A stretch of 64,000 bases of DNA from Serinus canaria (taxonomy: Eukaryota > Chordata > Aves > Passeriformes > Fringillidae): contig NC_066313.1 of assembly GCF_022539315.1 (NCBI RefSeq), positions 66,777,934-66,841,933 on the forward strand. Reading direction: 5' to 3'. Shown in pieces: positions 14,561-25,850 of this stretch (positions within the stretch are counted from its first letter, which is position 1; the number at the start of each line of letters is the position of its first letter). A program made the position numbers and the translations under genes. The notes under the pieces are model-generated. The model made no database searches, had not been told where the DNA came from, and saw only the letters and a program-made list of their open reading frames with translations.

Positions 14561-14639
14561 CCCCCCCCCGCCTCAACACAAAAGCTCTCGAGAAAGTTAT
14601 TTCCCCCTAGCTGCAATTAAACTTGAGCAGAGCAGTCCC

Positions 14640-15480
14640 CTTTTCCGAAGAAATATGCATATAATCAGGCAGCAAATCGTCCAGCTCGGGATGGCAGGGG
14701 CCAGGCAGGACCTTCGAGCGGGAGTTCTACCACCTCACCCCGCCTGACACCTTTCCATCACATACTAACGCTCCAGGGTCAAAATAAGTTTTCCAGAGAG
14801 AAAGATGCCCGGCTATAATAAAATCTTTCGGCGGGAGGTGTCACAAATCATTTAAGAAACCATCTTTGCTTAAATAATATTTCCTTTAAAATAAATTCGA
14901 GATTCGCAAATCACGATTTGGTTTGAAGAGGCATGAATTCTATTATATGTACAATTTAATCACGGGGTATTTAAAATAGACATTTCCATCTAAAATCCAA
15001 TCAGAAATCAACACAGTACCTCGAGGCATTAAGATGATCATCTCCACTTTGCATTTGTAAACTGGTAGAAATAAATGTGGCTTGTGGATACCAAGAGGTC
15101 AAGTACGGCTGCTCAAATATTTTTCTTACAAAATGACGGATTTATTAGACAAATAAGTGGCCCGGCTGATGCAAAACCCCCAGTGATTGAATTTTGACGT
15201 TGAGTCAACAACAACTCGAACTACATCAGTGCTCCAAGATTTAGTTATGATGGTAGAGATTACTGAACAAATAGGAGGCAGAAATGAATACAGATTTCCT
15301 AGGATCTGCCCCTGGCACCCTCTTCTTGACATTCCTCTCCATATGCTATCCCTATTCACAGTGTATTCTAATTAAAGGACTGGGCTATGTCTTCTAATTT
15401 TACAAGAACTTTTAAATAATTAGTCTGGTGTGTGTTAAAAGAGACAGCTTCAGACATAAGGGGATTTCAGTCCCTTTAGG
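14640..15480. promoter_or_regulatory. Candidate conserved non-coding element
   Basis: Unique, balanced-composition sequence that follows the CpG island. It has many homeodomain-type cores, including an octamer-like ATGCATATAATCA at 14655-14667, and retains scattered CpGs in otherwise AT-rich DNA. It has no coding potential and no repeat character. The texture resembles deeply conserved enhancers around developmental transcription factors. Function is inferred. Confidence 0.35.
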
Positions 15481-15837
15481 ATCTCTCCTCGGCTTTGCAG
15501 TTATCACAGTCCCCTCCATGAGGAAGGGAGGAAAGCGCCTCTGATTTGATTGCAGAAAGATGTGAACCCTGATCAAACTGCCGTATGCAAACACAGGCGT
15601 CCCTCGGTTCATTTCCAGCCCATTCAAAGAGAATGCCTGGGGAGGGGGTGGGGGAGAAGCGTTGTGTCTGGGGTTTGGTGTGAGACTGGGGTTTTTTTTC
15701 CCCCTTTCCCAGTGGAAAAGATGTTGAGGGTTCAGCATTCCTGTGAAAATCCGTCCACGGATCCCAATCGCCTCTGAAACCAGGCTGGGCAGTAGCCTGC
15801 ACTGCCTTGATAGCGGAATTTTTACCAGGCTGAATCT

Positions 15838-15897
15838 GCCCTCTCTCCTTCCTCCCTCCTTTTCCCCTCCCTCTCTCCTTCCCCCCCCCTCCCACCC
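15838..15897. repeat. Pyrimidine (C/T) low-complexity tract
   Basis: About 60 bases of almost pure C and T, including a run of eight or more C. It separates two candidate regulatory blocks. Confidence 0.75.
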
Positions 15898-15899
15898 TA

Positions 15900-16480
15900 C
15901 AGGTGTGTGTATCTGAAGAGAGTTCCCGGGTCTGAGCGCTGTCAGCCGGCAGGGAGCGAGCCGTGCGCTGGAAAGCCTGCGTGAGCTGGGCGAAAGCCGT
16001 GTTATTCTTGCTTCATTTCTTCAGCGCTTTGGAGCGTTACTTTTACTTGCTAATCACGAAGGGGCGCTTAAATAATTGAGAGTACGTTTAAGCATAAAGC
16101 AGTCAGTTTCTAATCTTTTCAGGGGAAAAGGGACTAATCTGCACCTGCTGTGAGAGCCCTTTTTTTATTTATTCTGTATATTACTTCCACTCCAAGCTGG
16201 ACCTGATGGCTCCAATTACAGTTGAGCCTTGCAGAATCCATACCCTCCCTTTCACAGCCCTTTTCTCTTCTCTCCTCCTCAGCAATAAACTTTTCCTTGG
16301 CAGAGAAGAGGGAGCGGGGTGATCTTAGCAGACACCATTTAGCCGAGATTATAATTTATTTATTTTTTAAGAGAAGCTCTTCAGAATTCCCAAGCTCTCC
16401 AAATCTGCCTTCTTTCTATTGCCTCTGCTGTTTCATATGCATATTTGTAGAATAGAGAAGCACACACAGGCTGTCACGGT
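15900..16480. promoter_or_regulatory. Unique non-coding block, possible regulatory DNA
   Basis: This stretch keeps CpGs (for example 15930-16060) inside an AT-rich setting and has homeodomain-like TTAAATAATTG and octamer-like CATATGCATAT segments. No gene or transposon is recognisable. Assignment as regulatory DNA is a weak inference. Confidence 0.25.
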
Positions 16481-16502
16481 GGTCTGGATTGTTTTGGTTT
16501 TT

Positions 16503-16504
<2 letters not shown>

Positions 16505-16532
<28 letters not shown>
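16505..16532. repeat. Poly-T homopolymer (28 T)
   Basis: An uninterrupted run of 28 T. No retroposon body is recognisable on either side. Confidence 0.9.
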
Positions 16533-16536
<4 letters not shown>

Positions 16537-18600
16537 GGGAATAGATCGAGAGGAGTGTTTTAAAGTAGATTTTCTCCTATTAAGCGTTTGGGAAGAAATT
16601 GTTTAATAAGCCTTTCCTGTACTACCTATTTTCCCAGCCATGTTTTTACTGTGGGTTGAGGCATCTCAGAGCATTGCTAAAGTTAATTCCAGATTTTTAT
16701 CTCTCTAACCTACTTAGGATGCAAAAAGGAAAAAAAAATCCTGTCAAATTAAAGTGAGTCCTCCTGTCTTGCCTTCTCCCAGCAAATAACTTGCAGCACC
16801 TAATAAATCTAGATGGAGTTCCTCATATAGCCTGGTGCAGAAATAATTATTGTCCTGGCTTGTTTCATGTCAGAGGCCTCTTTGGCTCATCTGTCATGAA
16901 ACCAATTTCACTTTATTTACATCCATTTGCTAGTTTAATTACTGTGCTGATGAATAGCCTGAAGGAATTAAGTTACGAGTCTTTGGAAACCTAAAACGAC
17001 AGATATATGGGTTACCTTTTAAATAGAGGAAGAAAATGATGGGTGGTGTGTGCACCAAAATTTAAAGGTAATAAGAGACTCTTTGCTAGGTGGAAATGCA
17101 GAATCAACTGACGTTCAGCCCATGCATTTCCCTCCGTCTTTATGTGAAGTACTGCTTTGAGAGACACTCATATTTTTGCAGGTTTAATGCAATCTGTATT
17201 AAAGCAAAGGTTCTGCAATATGGGTGCCAGCTTGAGATCTAATCATAGATGCACTCATTATTTTTACAGCCACAGAAAGAGGAAAAATGTTAGAAAATAA
17301 GTCAAAAGTCATAAAGACTGACTTCAACATAACCTATGCACTGTACCTTATAATACATATCAATAGGATTACTTTCCTGTGTCTGCAATTGCACAAATAG
17401 TCTCAAGCACCTCTTCCCTCTTCCTTGCCTCTCTGTGATGCTCAGTACCAACAGGGGGAATTTCAACCAGCTAGGGGATCTTGTGCTTTTTTCATGAACC
17501 TGCAAAACAACAAAGCTTATCCTTGTGTTATCTGTAGCCTGCATCCTTTCCTCTTCTTCGGGTGTTGGTCCCATCATTTGCATCACACACATGCGTGTCA
17601 CTTTACCTGGAGATCAGGGGTAGGCAACCTGCCCCATCCACCCGCACGGTCCCTGCCTCAGGATCCTGGCACACTGAAATGATCCTGCCTTCCCCTCCTC
17701 CACCACTCAGCAACTTTCCTGAGCCGTTTTCCTGAGCTGCTGCTTTATAATAATCTAGAAATCCAAAACTTTATACAGCAGGTATCTGAACGAAAGATCA
17801 GTCTCTTTCATGCTCCCTCTCTGTCACAGTGAAAGGAAAAAAAAAAAAAAATCCTGTGACCTCGGGATTAGGTCGGAAGTGACAATTGCAGGGGCTGTGC
17901 CCCAACGCGTCACCTACGGACTGGCAAAAGAGGTCCAGGAGGAGCCCGTGCAAGCATGTTCATTCTAACCCTGAAGAGAAAGTCCCCCCAAAACTCTGTC
18001 CTCCAAACAAAAGTAGAAACCAGACCTGAGAGCCCGTGCATATTCTCAGGCGCTGAGCCTGAAAGGCAGAATTTTTGTAGGGGCATTGAGGGCTGCATGA
18101 AAAATTCACACACACAAGAGCTTTTGCAGCACTCTCCTGTACAGACTGCTTCTTCTCCTTCTCCTTCTCCCGGTAATTTTGTGGATCCAATCCTTTAGTG
18201 GATCTCACGTGGGACAAACCTTCCTTGAAGAAATGATGTGAGGCAATAGGCAATAGGGCAGATATAAAAGCGGTGAGGATGGCCAGAGCTCTGGCTGCCT
18301 GCGGGGGAGACGATGCTTGATTCGCTAGAAAAAGCCTTCTCCTCAGACACACCCTCCGCAAGGAGATGGCTGGAGGGGTGGACAGAGACCCCCTTTGTCA
18401 CAGAAGTTGAGCAGCACTTTAAAACCAAATCCTTTGCAGGGGGAAGCAAGATGCATTCCCCCTTCCTCCCTCAAATATCGCTATCCACTAACCCGAGCTG
18501 CTTACACCGAGGCTATAAAAGAGCAGATCAAAAGAGAATTACAGCTGCCTATTCGAGGTACTCCGGGTCTTTATATCTGGGAGAAATGAAAGGAGAAAGT
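16533..18600. other. Non-coding unique DNA, nothing recognised
   Basis: No coding frame resembles a known protein. The stretch contains an A-rich run near 17837-17850 and a short CTTCTC repeat near 18148-18170. CpG content is moderate in 17860-18400. I see no specific element to name. Confidence 0.5.
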
Positions 18601-18779
18601 GTACAGCAACACAGAGTGGGGTATGAAAAGCTCCCTTCCCCCCCTCCCTGCCTCTCCCCTCTTCTCTCTCCCCCTTTGATTAATAGATCCATGTGGCTAA
18701 CGGCCTGACATATGGTGTGCGAAGCAGCTTGAGATGGCACCTCGGGCATACCCTACGGCTATTAACATATTACAGGCTT

Positions 18780-19000
18780 CTGTGCAGCCGCAGACGGACA
18801 GAGGGAGAGTCAGGCAGACAGACAGCCTCCCCTCGCCCCGCGCCGCCCGCCGCGGCCCGCCGGAGCTCTCCGTGGTGCTGAAGCTCCGCTGCGCTGCGCT
18901 CCGCCCGCCGCTCCGCCTGCGCGCAACCCCCGCTCCGCCTGCGCGCAACCCCCGCTCCGCCTGCGCGCAGCCCGCCCGCGGCGTCTCCGCCGTGCTGGAG
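18780..19000. promoter_or_regulatory. Small CpG-rich island containing the 22-bp tandem repeat
   Basis: GC-rich and CpG-dense over about 220 bp, with multiple CCGCC/GGCGG-type Sp1/KLF-like boxes. It contains a three-copy tandem repeat, listed separately. An E-box CATATG lies just before it at about 18709. It could be a cryptic or non-coding-RNA promoter. No exon is recognisable. Confidence 0.35.
18910..18975. repeat. Three-copy tandem repeat, 22-bp unit
   Basis: Copies lie at 18910-18931, 18932-18953 and 18954-18975. The first two are identical and the third differs only near its end. Each copy contains CCGCCTGCGC, whose reverse complement GCGCAGGCGG matches the NRF1 consensus GCGCANGCGC at nine of ten positions. 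The spacing is about two helical turns. Confidence 0.9.
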
Positions 19001-19122
19001 TTCAAAAAGCAGGCGTGCACGCCCAGGCGGATTTGAAAGTCCTGCGCCGATTTCAAACGAAGAGGAGGAAAGCAACATCGGCATTACTCCTTGTACATAA
19101 TCTAAGGATTTCTCTCCCTCCC

Positions 19123-19158
19123 TCTTTTTTTTTGGTTTTTTTTTTTTTTTTTTTTTTA
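19123..19158. repeat. Poly-T tract interrupted by GG
   Basis: Nine or more T, two G, then more than 20 T. Simple homopolymer repeat. Confidence 0.85.
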
Positions 19159-19159
19159 T

Positions 19160-21480
19160 TCTAGATTAAAAAAAAGGTGTTGCTATGTATATAAGTCCTT
19201 TAGCACAGAGTACACAAAAATTGCCTTCTGTGGAATCCGGCGGCATATATAATGCAATGCCATCTTGCAGTGCAGAAAAGACTTTCCTGCCAATGATCCA
19301 AAAGTTAGGGAACTCGCACCTAATGCACCTGGCGGCGTGGGAGAGAGGTTGCTCCCAGCCGTGGTGTTTGGAAGGAGGAATTATATTATACAAAAAGTGG
19401 CTTAGAATGCAGCAAAGCCTGAGGTTTATTTGATGCATTTCAAGGGTTCTGATAGAAGCATACATCACCCCCTGCACTTTGCCTTGTAGATAGCTGCCCC
19501 GACTCTTTTTAACTTTGTTCTGGCTGTTTAGTTGGGAAATAAATGCTAACACCAGATTAAGCGTTTCAGGTAGCTTCATCTTCTGATTTCAGTAAAATAG
19601 TGTTAATAAGGAGCTTTGATGTTGTTTTACTTTCAGACTGTATGCCTTAAGGCAGAAAAGCGCATAAAGGTACCTGGGAAAGTAAATTGCCAGAAGCGAA
19701 GAGCACCCCCCCCTTTCAAAATCCTGTAAGTATTCCTCTCTCTTACATCAAACCGACCCTATGCAGAGCAGCGCTAGCTGTTCTGAGATTTCCTGGCTTT
19801 CACCAATATCTCTTCTTTCAATGCACACACGGCGACGTGTGCCTCTGTGTTTACGTGTGTGCACATTTCAGTGTTAGCAGTTGCTAATGAAACTGAAGAT
19901 TAGGGGGGAAAATACGAAAGGGTCATTGCCGTAGCTGCTTTTTTATTATGATTATTTTCTTTTTCCCTAATAAGAATACAAAATCCCGTGGGATAAAGCC
20001 TCCTAGAGGTTTTTTGGTGAGGAGTAAAGCCGATGCAACGTGAATAGAGAACTGTAGATCTCCACCACGCTGAAGCAGCCCGGAATAAAAGTTTCGTATC
20101 CTGTATGTGCATTTGGGGCTTTCTTAGCTATTTCGCCAGTAGCCTCCTCTATTCTTTCGGGAGCCCAGCACATCAGCATCGCAGATTCCTCAAACACAAT
20201 CAATACATTTTGCATAACACGAGTCTCCCTCAAACGCTCTCTTCTTCTCTTGCTCCCTCTCTATTCTGCTTTGCCTCTTGTCAATGGCCGGGGTTTCTAC
20301 AGGGGCTTTTTTAAAAAGAAATTAAGGCCGGCGATAGAGAGTCTCAAAAGCAAAACCTGCTTGTTCGCATCAGAAATTTCGCTGGAGCAAACCTTTCAAG
20401 CACGCGGTTCAGTTTCAGACAGACACAGCTTGTCTCCCTCCAGTATCTACTCTCCCCCCCTCCCCTTCTATTCCTCTTACAGCAGTGCTTTAATAAAGTC
20501 ACATAAGTGATTGAAATTAACATAAATCATTATTAGTTATTAGGATTTGCTCTAAATTACTCTGTGAATATAACACCAAACCCCATCTGCCACTCCTGCT
20601 CTAGCAGCAATAGATTGCAGATAAAATAAATGTCCTTACCCCATTAGAATGTTCCTGTCTCTGTAGCCAAAAGCCAAACAAAAGCAATAAATACAGAGCT
20701 TTTTTCTCTCCACTATTCAGCTGTGACTGTTTTCATCAGCTCTTCCTCTAGAAAAGCTCAATAGCTGCCTGAAAATATTGCATTTTATATCACCAAAGGG
20801 CGATTAATATTGCATTAACTGTATTTAACATTTTTTAAGCGCGAGTAATCTGAAATGAGTAAGTTTCTGTTACTAAATACAGGGGATGTCAGAGCTGGTG
20901 AAAACAGCTTAAAATATCTGTATAAACAGATTATTTGTTTCATACTTTGTATTTTTATAATGTTATGGTATAGTGTGCTCTGTTTGAAGTAGAAGAAGCC
21001 ATGCTAATGGTCTGTTTAAAGTATTCTGACACTGTCTGGAGACATCCAAGTCTCTGCCTTCATTAAATGTTTATTGTCAACACTTCAGTGAAAAAAAAAG
21101 TCTTGTGTAAGTGAATTTCCACTGCTGGATGCTGTCAACACTTTGTTTTATTCTGATCCGCGTGTACAAAAGTTTGTATACATTATGCGGAAGTGAAGAG
21201 AGGCAGAGATTTAGTGAGCTATAATTAGTTACCAAACAAACTTTTGTTAGTAATTCGGTTTATACAATGACCACAATCAAGGGTTAAGTTATGTATATTG
21301 GCGCCTCGTCTTCTTTCCGCGCAGCCCCTAAAAAGATGTGTTCATGTTGACATGCTATCTTCTTGTCAAGGAACATCCTTTTTAAAATAAAGTAAGCAAG
21401 CAACAACAACAAAAAAAAAAGAAAAAAATCAAACCAAAGGCATACACACAGATCTTACATCTTTACATCTTTTAGCTCTG
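19160..21480. other. Non-coding unique DNA with possible regulatory patches
   Basis: No gene is recognised. 20510-20900 and 21170-21330 are AT-rich, non-repetitive and carry homeodomain or POU-like cores (for example ATTAGTTATTAGG near 20533, TTGCATTAACT near 20811) with scattered CpGs. They may be further enhancers of the POU4F1 domain, but the evidence is texture only. Confidence 0.3.
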
Positions 21481-21489
21481 TCTCACAAT

Positions 21490-22470
21490 TTTAAATTTCT
21501 TTCTTCCACCGGGCAAGGGATGAAAAGCCCTCTCCCAAGCCGGTGTTTGCAGCATGAGCCTCCTGTCTGCTCCCGCTGCTGGACCCGGGCTCGGGGAGGT
21601 TTGTCCCCGCACCGGGACCCGCCCCGTGCTGCAGCCGGGAGAGCGGCAGGCTCACTCCGCATTCTCACCCAGCGAAGCACTTTGGAGTCTTTTATGGCTC
21701 GCTTGTGGAAATCAGTGAGAAGTTACAATTTATCTTCAACGTATCAGGGCCGAGTGTCTTTTAAAAATTATTAATTTTTATATAAAACCTTTTAAATACT
21801 TTAAGTACAGCATTTAGAGTGATTAACGTCTTAAGACATCATTTTTTGAAAGTAATTTTTCCTACCCCCCGACTGCTTGATAAATTTTAATTTTATATTA
21901 AAACAAAAAGAAGTGTTTAACCACTTTTCCCCCAGAGTTAGAGATGCTTTGGTACACTTAGGTAAGCAGGTTGAAGGAGTTAAAAAGCAGTCCAAAGGAG
22001 GACGTCTGGTTTCCCAGAGGGGCTGTGACTCCAATTTGGGAGGCAGATTTTGCATGTGCAGCTGTCCCTGGACGACCAGCCACGGCGAGCTCCCCAGCAG
22101 AGCTTGGCTGGCGACAGGGCCATAAACCCGCACCCTTGCAGGGACCGGGCTCCCGGGCCCCCTCTGCCCGCGGGAGCGCCGCGCTGGGTCCGCCTCAAAG
22201 TTGCATCTCAAACCAGCAGGCGGAAAAGCTCTCGGCGGGGGAGGGCGAGCATCCCGCGGCGCCTCCGCCCCCCGCGGAGCAGGAGGCGCGGTGGGGGCCC
22301 GCACCGCCTGCCTCTGCCCTCGGTGGTGCGGAAGAGAAGGCGGAAAGTGCTCGCCTGTGCCCGCGGGCGCTGCCCGCCCTGGCCGGCACTGCCTGCCCCC
22401 AGCGCTGCCCGTCCGCCCGCCGGCGGGGCTGGGGCCCTCCGGTGCAGGCGCTCTTTCTGCCACGACTGCT
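21490..22470. promoter_or_regulatory. CpG-rich island, largest unassigned one in the window
   Basis: Two GC-rich, CpG-dense lobes (about 21530-21680 and 22080-22460) flank an AT-rich core at 21720-21910. Overlapping frames of 155-210 codons on both strands come from the composition and show no domain. It lies about 5 kb beyond the POU4F1 stop codon, on its 3' side. Likely explanations are a non-coding transcript promoter or a Polycomb target island. Edges were judged by eye. Confidence 0.45.
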
Positions 22471-22630
22471 TCTTCAAAGATTTATATGTGACATCTTATT
22501 TTAAATTAACTTTTTAGCCCTGGGTTTCATTCATCCATCCACGCACCCACCCACCCGCTGCCTGCCTATCTGTCTTGCTACGATGCTTAGAGACTTGCTT
22601 GCAGTTTTACCACCTCGGTCTCATCTCTGG

Positions 22631-22661
22631 GACCTATATATTCAGCTGACCTATATATTCA
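22631..22661. repeat. 14-bp direct repeat flanking an E-box
   Basis: GACCTATATATTCA occurs at 22631-22644 and 22648-22661, three bases apart. The junction creates a CAGCTG E-box. Two-copy near-tandem duplication; any regulatory role is a guess. Confidence 0.8.
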
Positions 22662-22799
22662 TCCACTGCTTTTCTCCCAAACCGAGCCTCCTTCAGGTGC
22701 GAAGGGGTCGCAAAGGAGGAAAAAGAAAAAGCTTCTCAAAAAGCGAAAGGGGAAGGAAGGGAAGGCGCGGGGGGGGGCGTGGGGGTGAGCGTCGTGCAG

Positions 22800-23170
22800 C
22801 ACGCCTCCCATCAAGCTGTCTTGACAACAATTACTAAAGTTTTTAATTAGCCTCTTGTTATAATTCATTTTATTAATTTTCTAAATCTCAGCCCATGAAT
22901 TATTAACGGCGGCCCCGTAATTGTGTTTGCAGCGGCGCACGTGATGGCGGCGGCCCCGCCGCGCCCGGCTCTCCCCGCGCGGGTCCCCTCCGCGCCCCGG
23001 CTGGGGAAGGGGCCCGGGCAGCGCCGGGCCCCGCTATTTTATCAACTCTTAAATAACATAATTACCCATAATCAGACCCTCGTCTGGCAGGTGGAAACAG
23101 GTTCCCAAGCGGATTAGAATTCTGCTGCTGATCTTTTAAAAATCAATTAGGCTTGCCTCCGCTTTGGAAT
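22800..23170. promoter_or_regulatory. Candidate conserved regulatory element with homeodomain and E-box motifs
   Basis: AT-rich homeodomain clusters (TTTTAATTAG near 22841, TTATTAATTTTC near 22871, ACATAATTACCCATAATCAG near 23057) flank a GC-rich patch at 22920-23040. Two E-boxes are present: CACGTG near 22938 and CAGGTG near 23089. This mix of neuronal bHLH-type and POU/homeodomain sites in unique sequence would suit a sensory or retinal enhancer of POU4F1, whose stop codon is about 4.5 kb away. Inference only. Confidence 0.35.
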
Positions 23171-23194
23171 CAGCAGGTAAATATAATAAAGCTT

Positions 23195-23237
23195 AAAAAA
23201 AAAAAAAAAAAACAAACCAAAAAAAAAAAAAAAAAAA
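23195..23237. repeat. Poly-A tract
   Basis: Two A runs separated by ACAAACC-type interruptions. Simple repeat. Confidence 0.85.
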
Positions 23238-24005
23238 CCAGCGCCGGCTGAAAAGTGAGATATAAATAACTGGAGGGATTTAAAATCGTTTGGGAAATGC
23301 CAGAATAACACAGGGCACCACCAGCGCTATCAAGCTTTATGCGCTCGAGTCCGTCAGAGTTAAAATAATTATCTTTCGACAAATCTATTTCTCTTCGGAG
23401 GAAAGGGGTAACACAGGGAGGCGGGGAGGGAGGCACATAAACCATAAAGTCAGTGCTGTAGGACACTTCATTCTCCTTCTGGGAAGCCTTTTTACTTGTT
23501 GAACCAGGACCGAATTAGTCTTAATATCACAGGAGAGTAAAAATCAATACGACCGTGGCAGTGGGTGTCTGTTACTCACTTATGATGGCCTAATCTAAGT
23601 TGAAAGCAAGCGAAGAGCAAGCGTTAGGCAGAAATTCCGGGAGCCAAACCGCGTCTAGCAAATTTAGGACTGGAAAATCACACTGGGAAACGCTAGGAGA
23701 GCGGCGAGATACCTCGGCTGTGGAGAAAAAGGCCGTTCAAGGAATGACAGCAGCGAAATGCTCATCGGCAAGGGGCACAGGCTGGAGCGCAGGAGTCGGT
23801 CAGAGCCGCCGCCCGGCAGCGGCCTCGGCCCCTGGCACATGGGCAGTGGGGGGCATTTCTGTATCTTTTTGGCCACAAATGGCTCTTCTCTATGCGAGAA
23901 GCTGCGCACTGCTGGGAAATAAATACCACTTCCTCTTTTATCTCACTTTTTTCCTCGGATGCAAAAGTTTTAATAGTACTTAGGTTAAATCTTATAAACT
24001 AACTC

Positions 24006-24070
24006 CTTCCTTCTTTCTTTCTTTCTTTCTTTTTTTCTTTTTTTCTTTCTTTCTCTCTTTCTCTCTTTCT
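24006..24070. repeat. (CTTT)n microsatellite
   Basis: CTTT and CTCT units over about 65 bp, partly perfect. Confidence 0.9.
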
Positions 24071-25526
24071 TGACATTTGTTAAAAAAGCCTCAGGAGAAT
24101 TTTTGTGGCTTTATGAACTATTCAGATTCATCCGACAGAAAGCGGGACATTTTTGGTTTTGCACAGTTTCCTACCATGAAAATAGGAAACTCTGCAAAGC
24201 TTTTATTTTCACCATCTCTTTTATTAACATACTTTTTGTTCTTTGTAGTCGATAAGGATTGTACTTATTACAAAACAAGCTCCTCAACTTTTCAATACAT
24301 ACATCGGTCATTACTGAATGATACAAATGTGGTATCACTTTCAACATTTCCATCATTTGGGGCAGATGAAAAAGAAAACCCAGCATTTGTAATTATTTTT
24401 ATTTGTTCATTCCTGACTCTCCAAAAAATGATATCCGGTAATACTTTTCTATAAAATAATATTTTTACAAATGCATTTATTAAAAATTCTGATGACATTT
24501 CAAGTTAATAACAACATAAACAAGTCAATTTCCGGTGGACGAGATCTATGGGTTTTTTAAAAATACCTTTAGTGCTTATTTTTTAACATCAACAGTTGTT
24601 TAAAATCACAGCTTTTTTGAATGTATTATTCTTTTCTGAACATCACGTGTCTTGGTTCACAGATTTACCGGCAAAATTAAAAAGATTTGGCTAAAATATG
24701 TCTACAGAAGAAATAATCCCAGCTATTAAGTAACTTTTTACATTTGGCATCTGATCTAGTCACAGGTCATCAGAAAATAGAAAGAGGTTCTTTGATCACT
24801 TGAAGCAGTAGGTGGCATCCTATACGTTCCTAATGAACAATTGCATTCACAACATAAGGAGAGATCAGTTTAGGATTTTCATATTTATTAACCCAAAATA
24901 AAAATAAAGTATCTTGATACATAATTAAGTGCAATTAGGCCAGTCAGAACAACATATAAACCTGAAACCACCCAAGCTTTTCTTCTTTATACATATTTTG
25001 TAGGTGCATAATCCTTTCCAGCACACTGAAAAGAAATACTTCAGAAGTCCTTCTTAAAATTTTACTTTGATTTATATTCTGCAGTTATAGAATAAACTTC
25101 AAGAAACACACGCAGCTAATATATAGTTAATTTTATTCAGAGCACCGATTTTCACATAAGAGCTATCTCAAAGTAATGATTTCTGGATTTAGCAGAAAAA
25201 TACATCTCTCACTATTTTCTTTTTGGTAGAATTAGTCTTATCGTCTAACGGCCATACCTTGAATTTACCAGCCGTGGAAATATTTTTCTTTTTTTTAAAT
25301 GCACCCAATAATGATAATAATAACTATTCTGTTTTTACGTTTGTTTTATTTGTAAGTATGCTGGGACACATCTCCCTGTTGTATTTTGGCGTACAGAAAT
25401 ATTTCTGATAGAAATTAAATAGAGTAAAGACACAACCAAGGAGAAAGCTCAGCAAACATACATGGACAGGTAGATTATTCAGTGAGACATTTCAGGATCC
25501 ACACGTGGTTGCAGTTTGTAACCTTT

Positions 25527-25548
25527 TGTTGTTGTTGTTGTTGTTGTT
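25527..25548. repeat. (TTG)n microsatellite
   Basis: About seven TTG units in the POU4F1 3' flank. Confidence 0.9.
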
Positions 25549-25784
25549 TTGTGCATTAAAGAAAATATTTACAATCGTCTTTCTTATCTTTTTTTTTCTT
25601 TTTTTTTTTTCCCCTCTTTTAAATCTAAATACAAGAACGTGACAAGAACGTTTGTGTTTTCGGTGAAAACAGGCAGTTAAACTGTGAAATTACACCATCC
25701 ACAAAAGATTCTACCAGAAGCTAGTCTATTTAGTGCTCAGTTTCAAAATGCATAGAATGTTTGCGCTGCAAACAATGATACACA

Positions 25785-25850
25785 AAATAATAATAATAAT
25801 ATTAATAAAATAAATAGATAAATAAATAGATAAATAAATAAATAAATAAT
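25785..25850. repeat. AATA / AAATAGAT microsatellite
   Basis: AAT units grade into AAAT and AGAT units across about 65 bp in the POU4F1 3' flank. Confidence 0.9.

Noticed and set aside
13978..14616. Open frames of 133-212 codons on both strands of the 14 kb CpG island
   Set aside because: GC-rich DNA has few stop codons; frames overlap on all strands and none matches a family or has splice support.
21831..22517. Overlapping frames of 155-210 codons in the 21.5-22.5 kb CpG island
   Set aside because: Pro/Ala/Arg/Gly-rich products in several overlapping frames, the signature of composition and not of selection.
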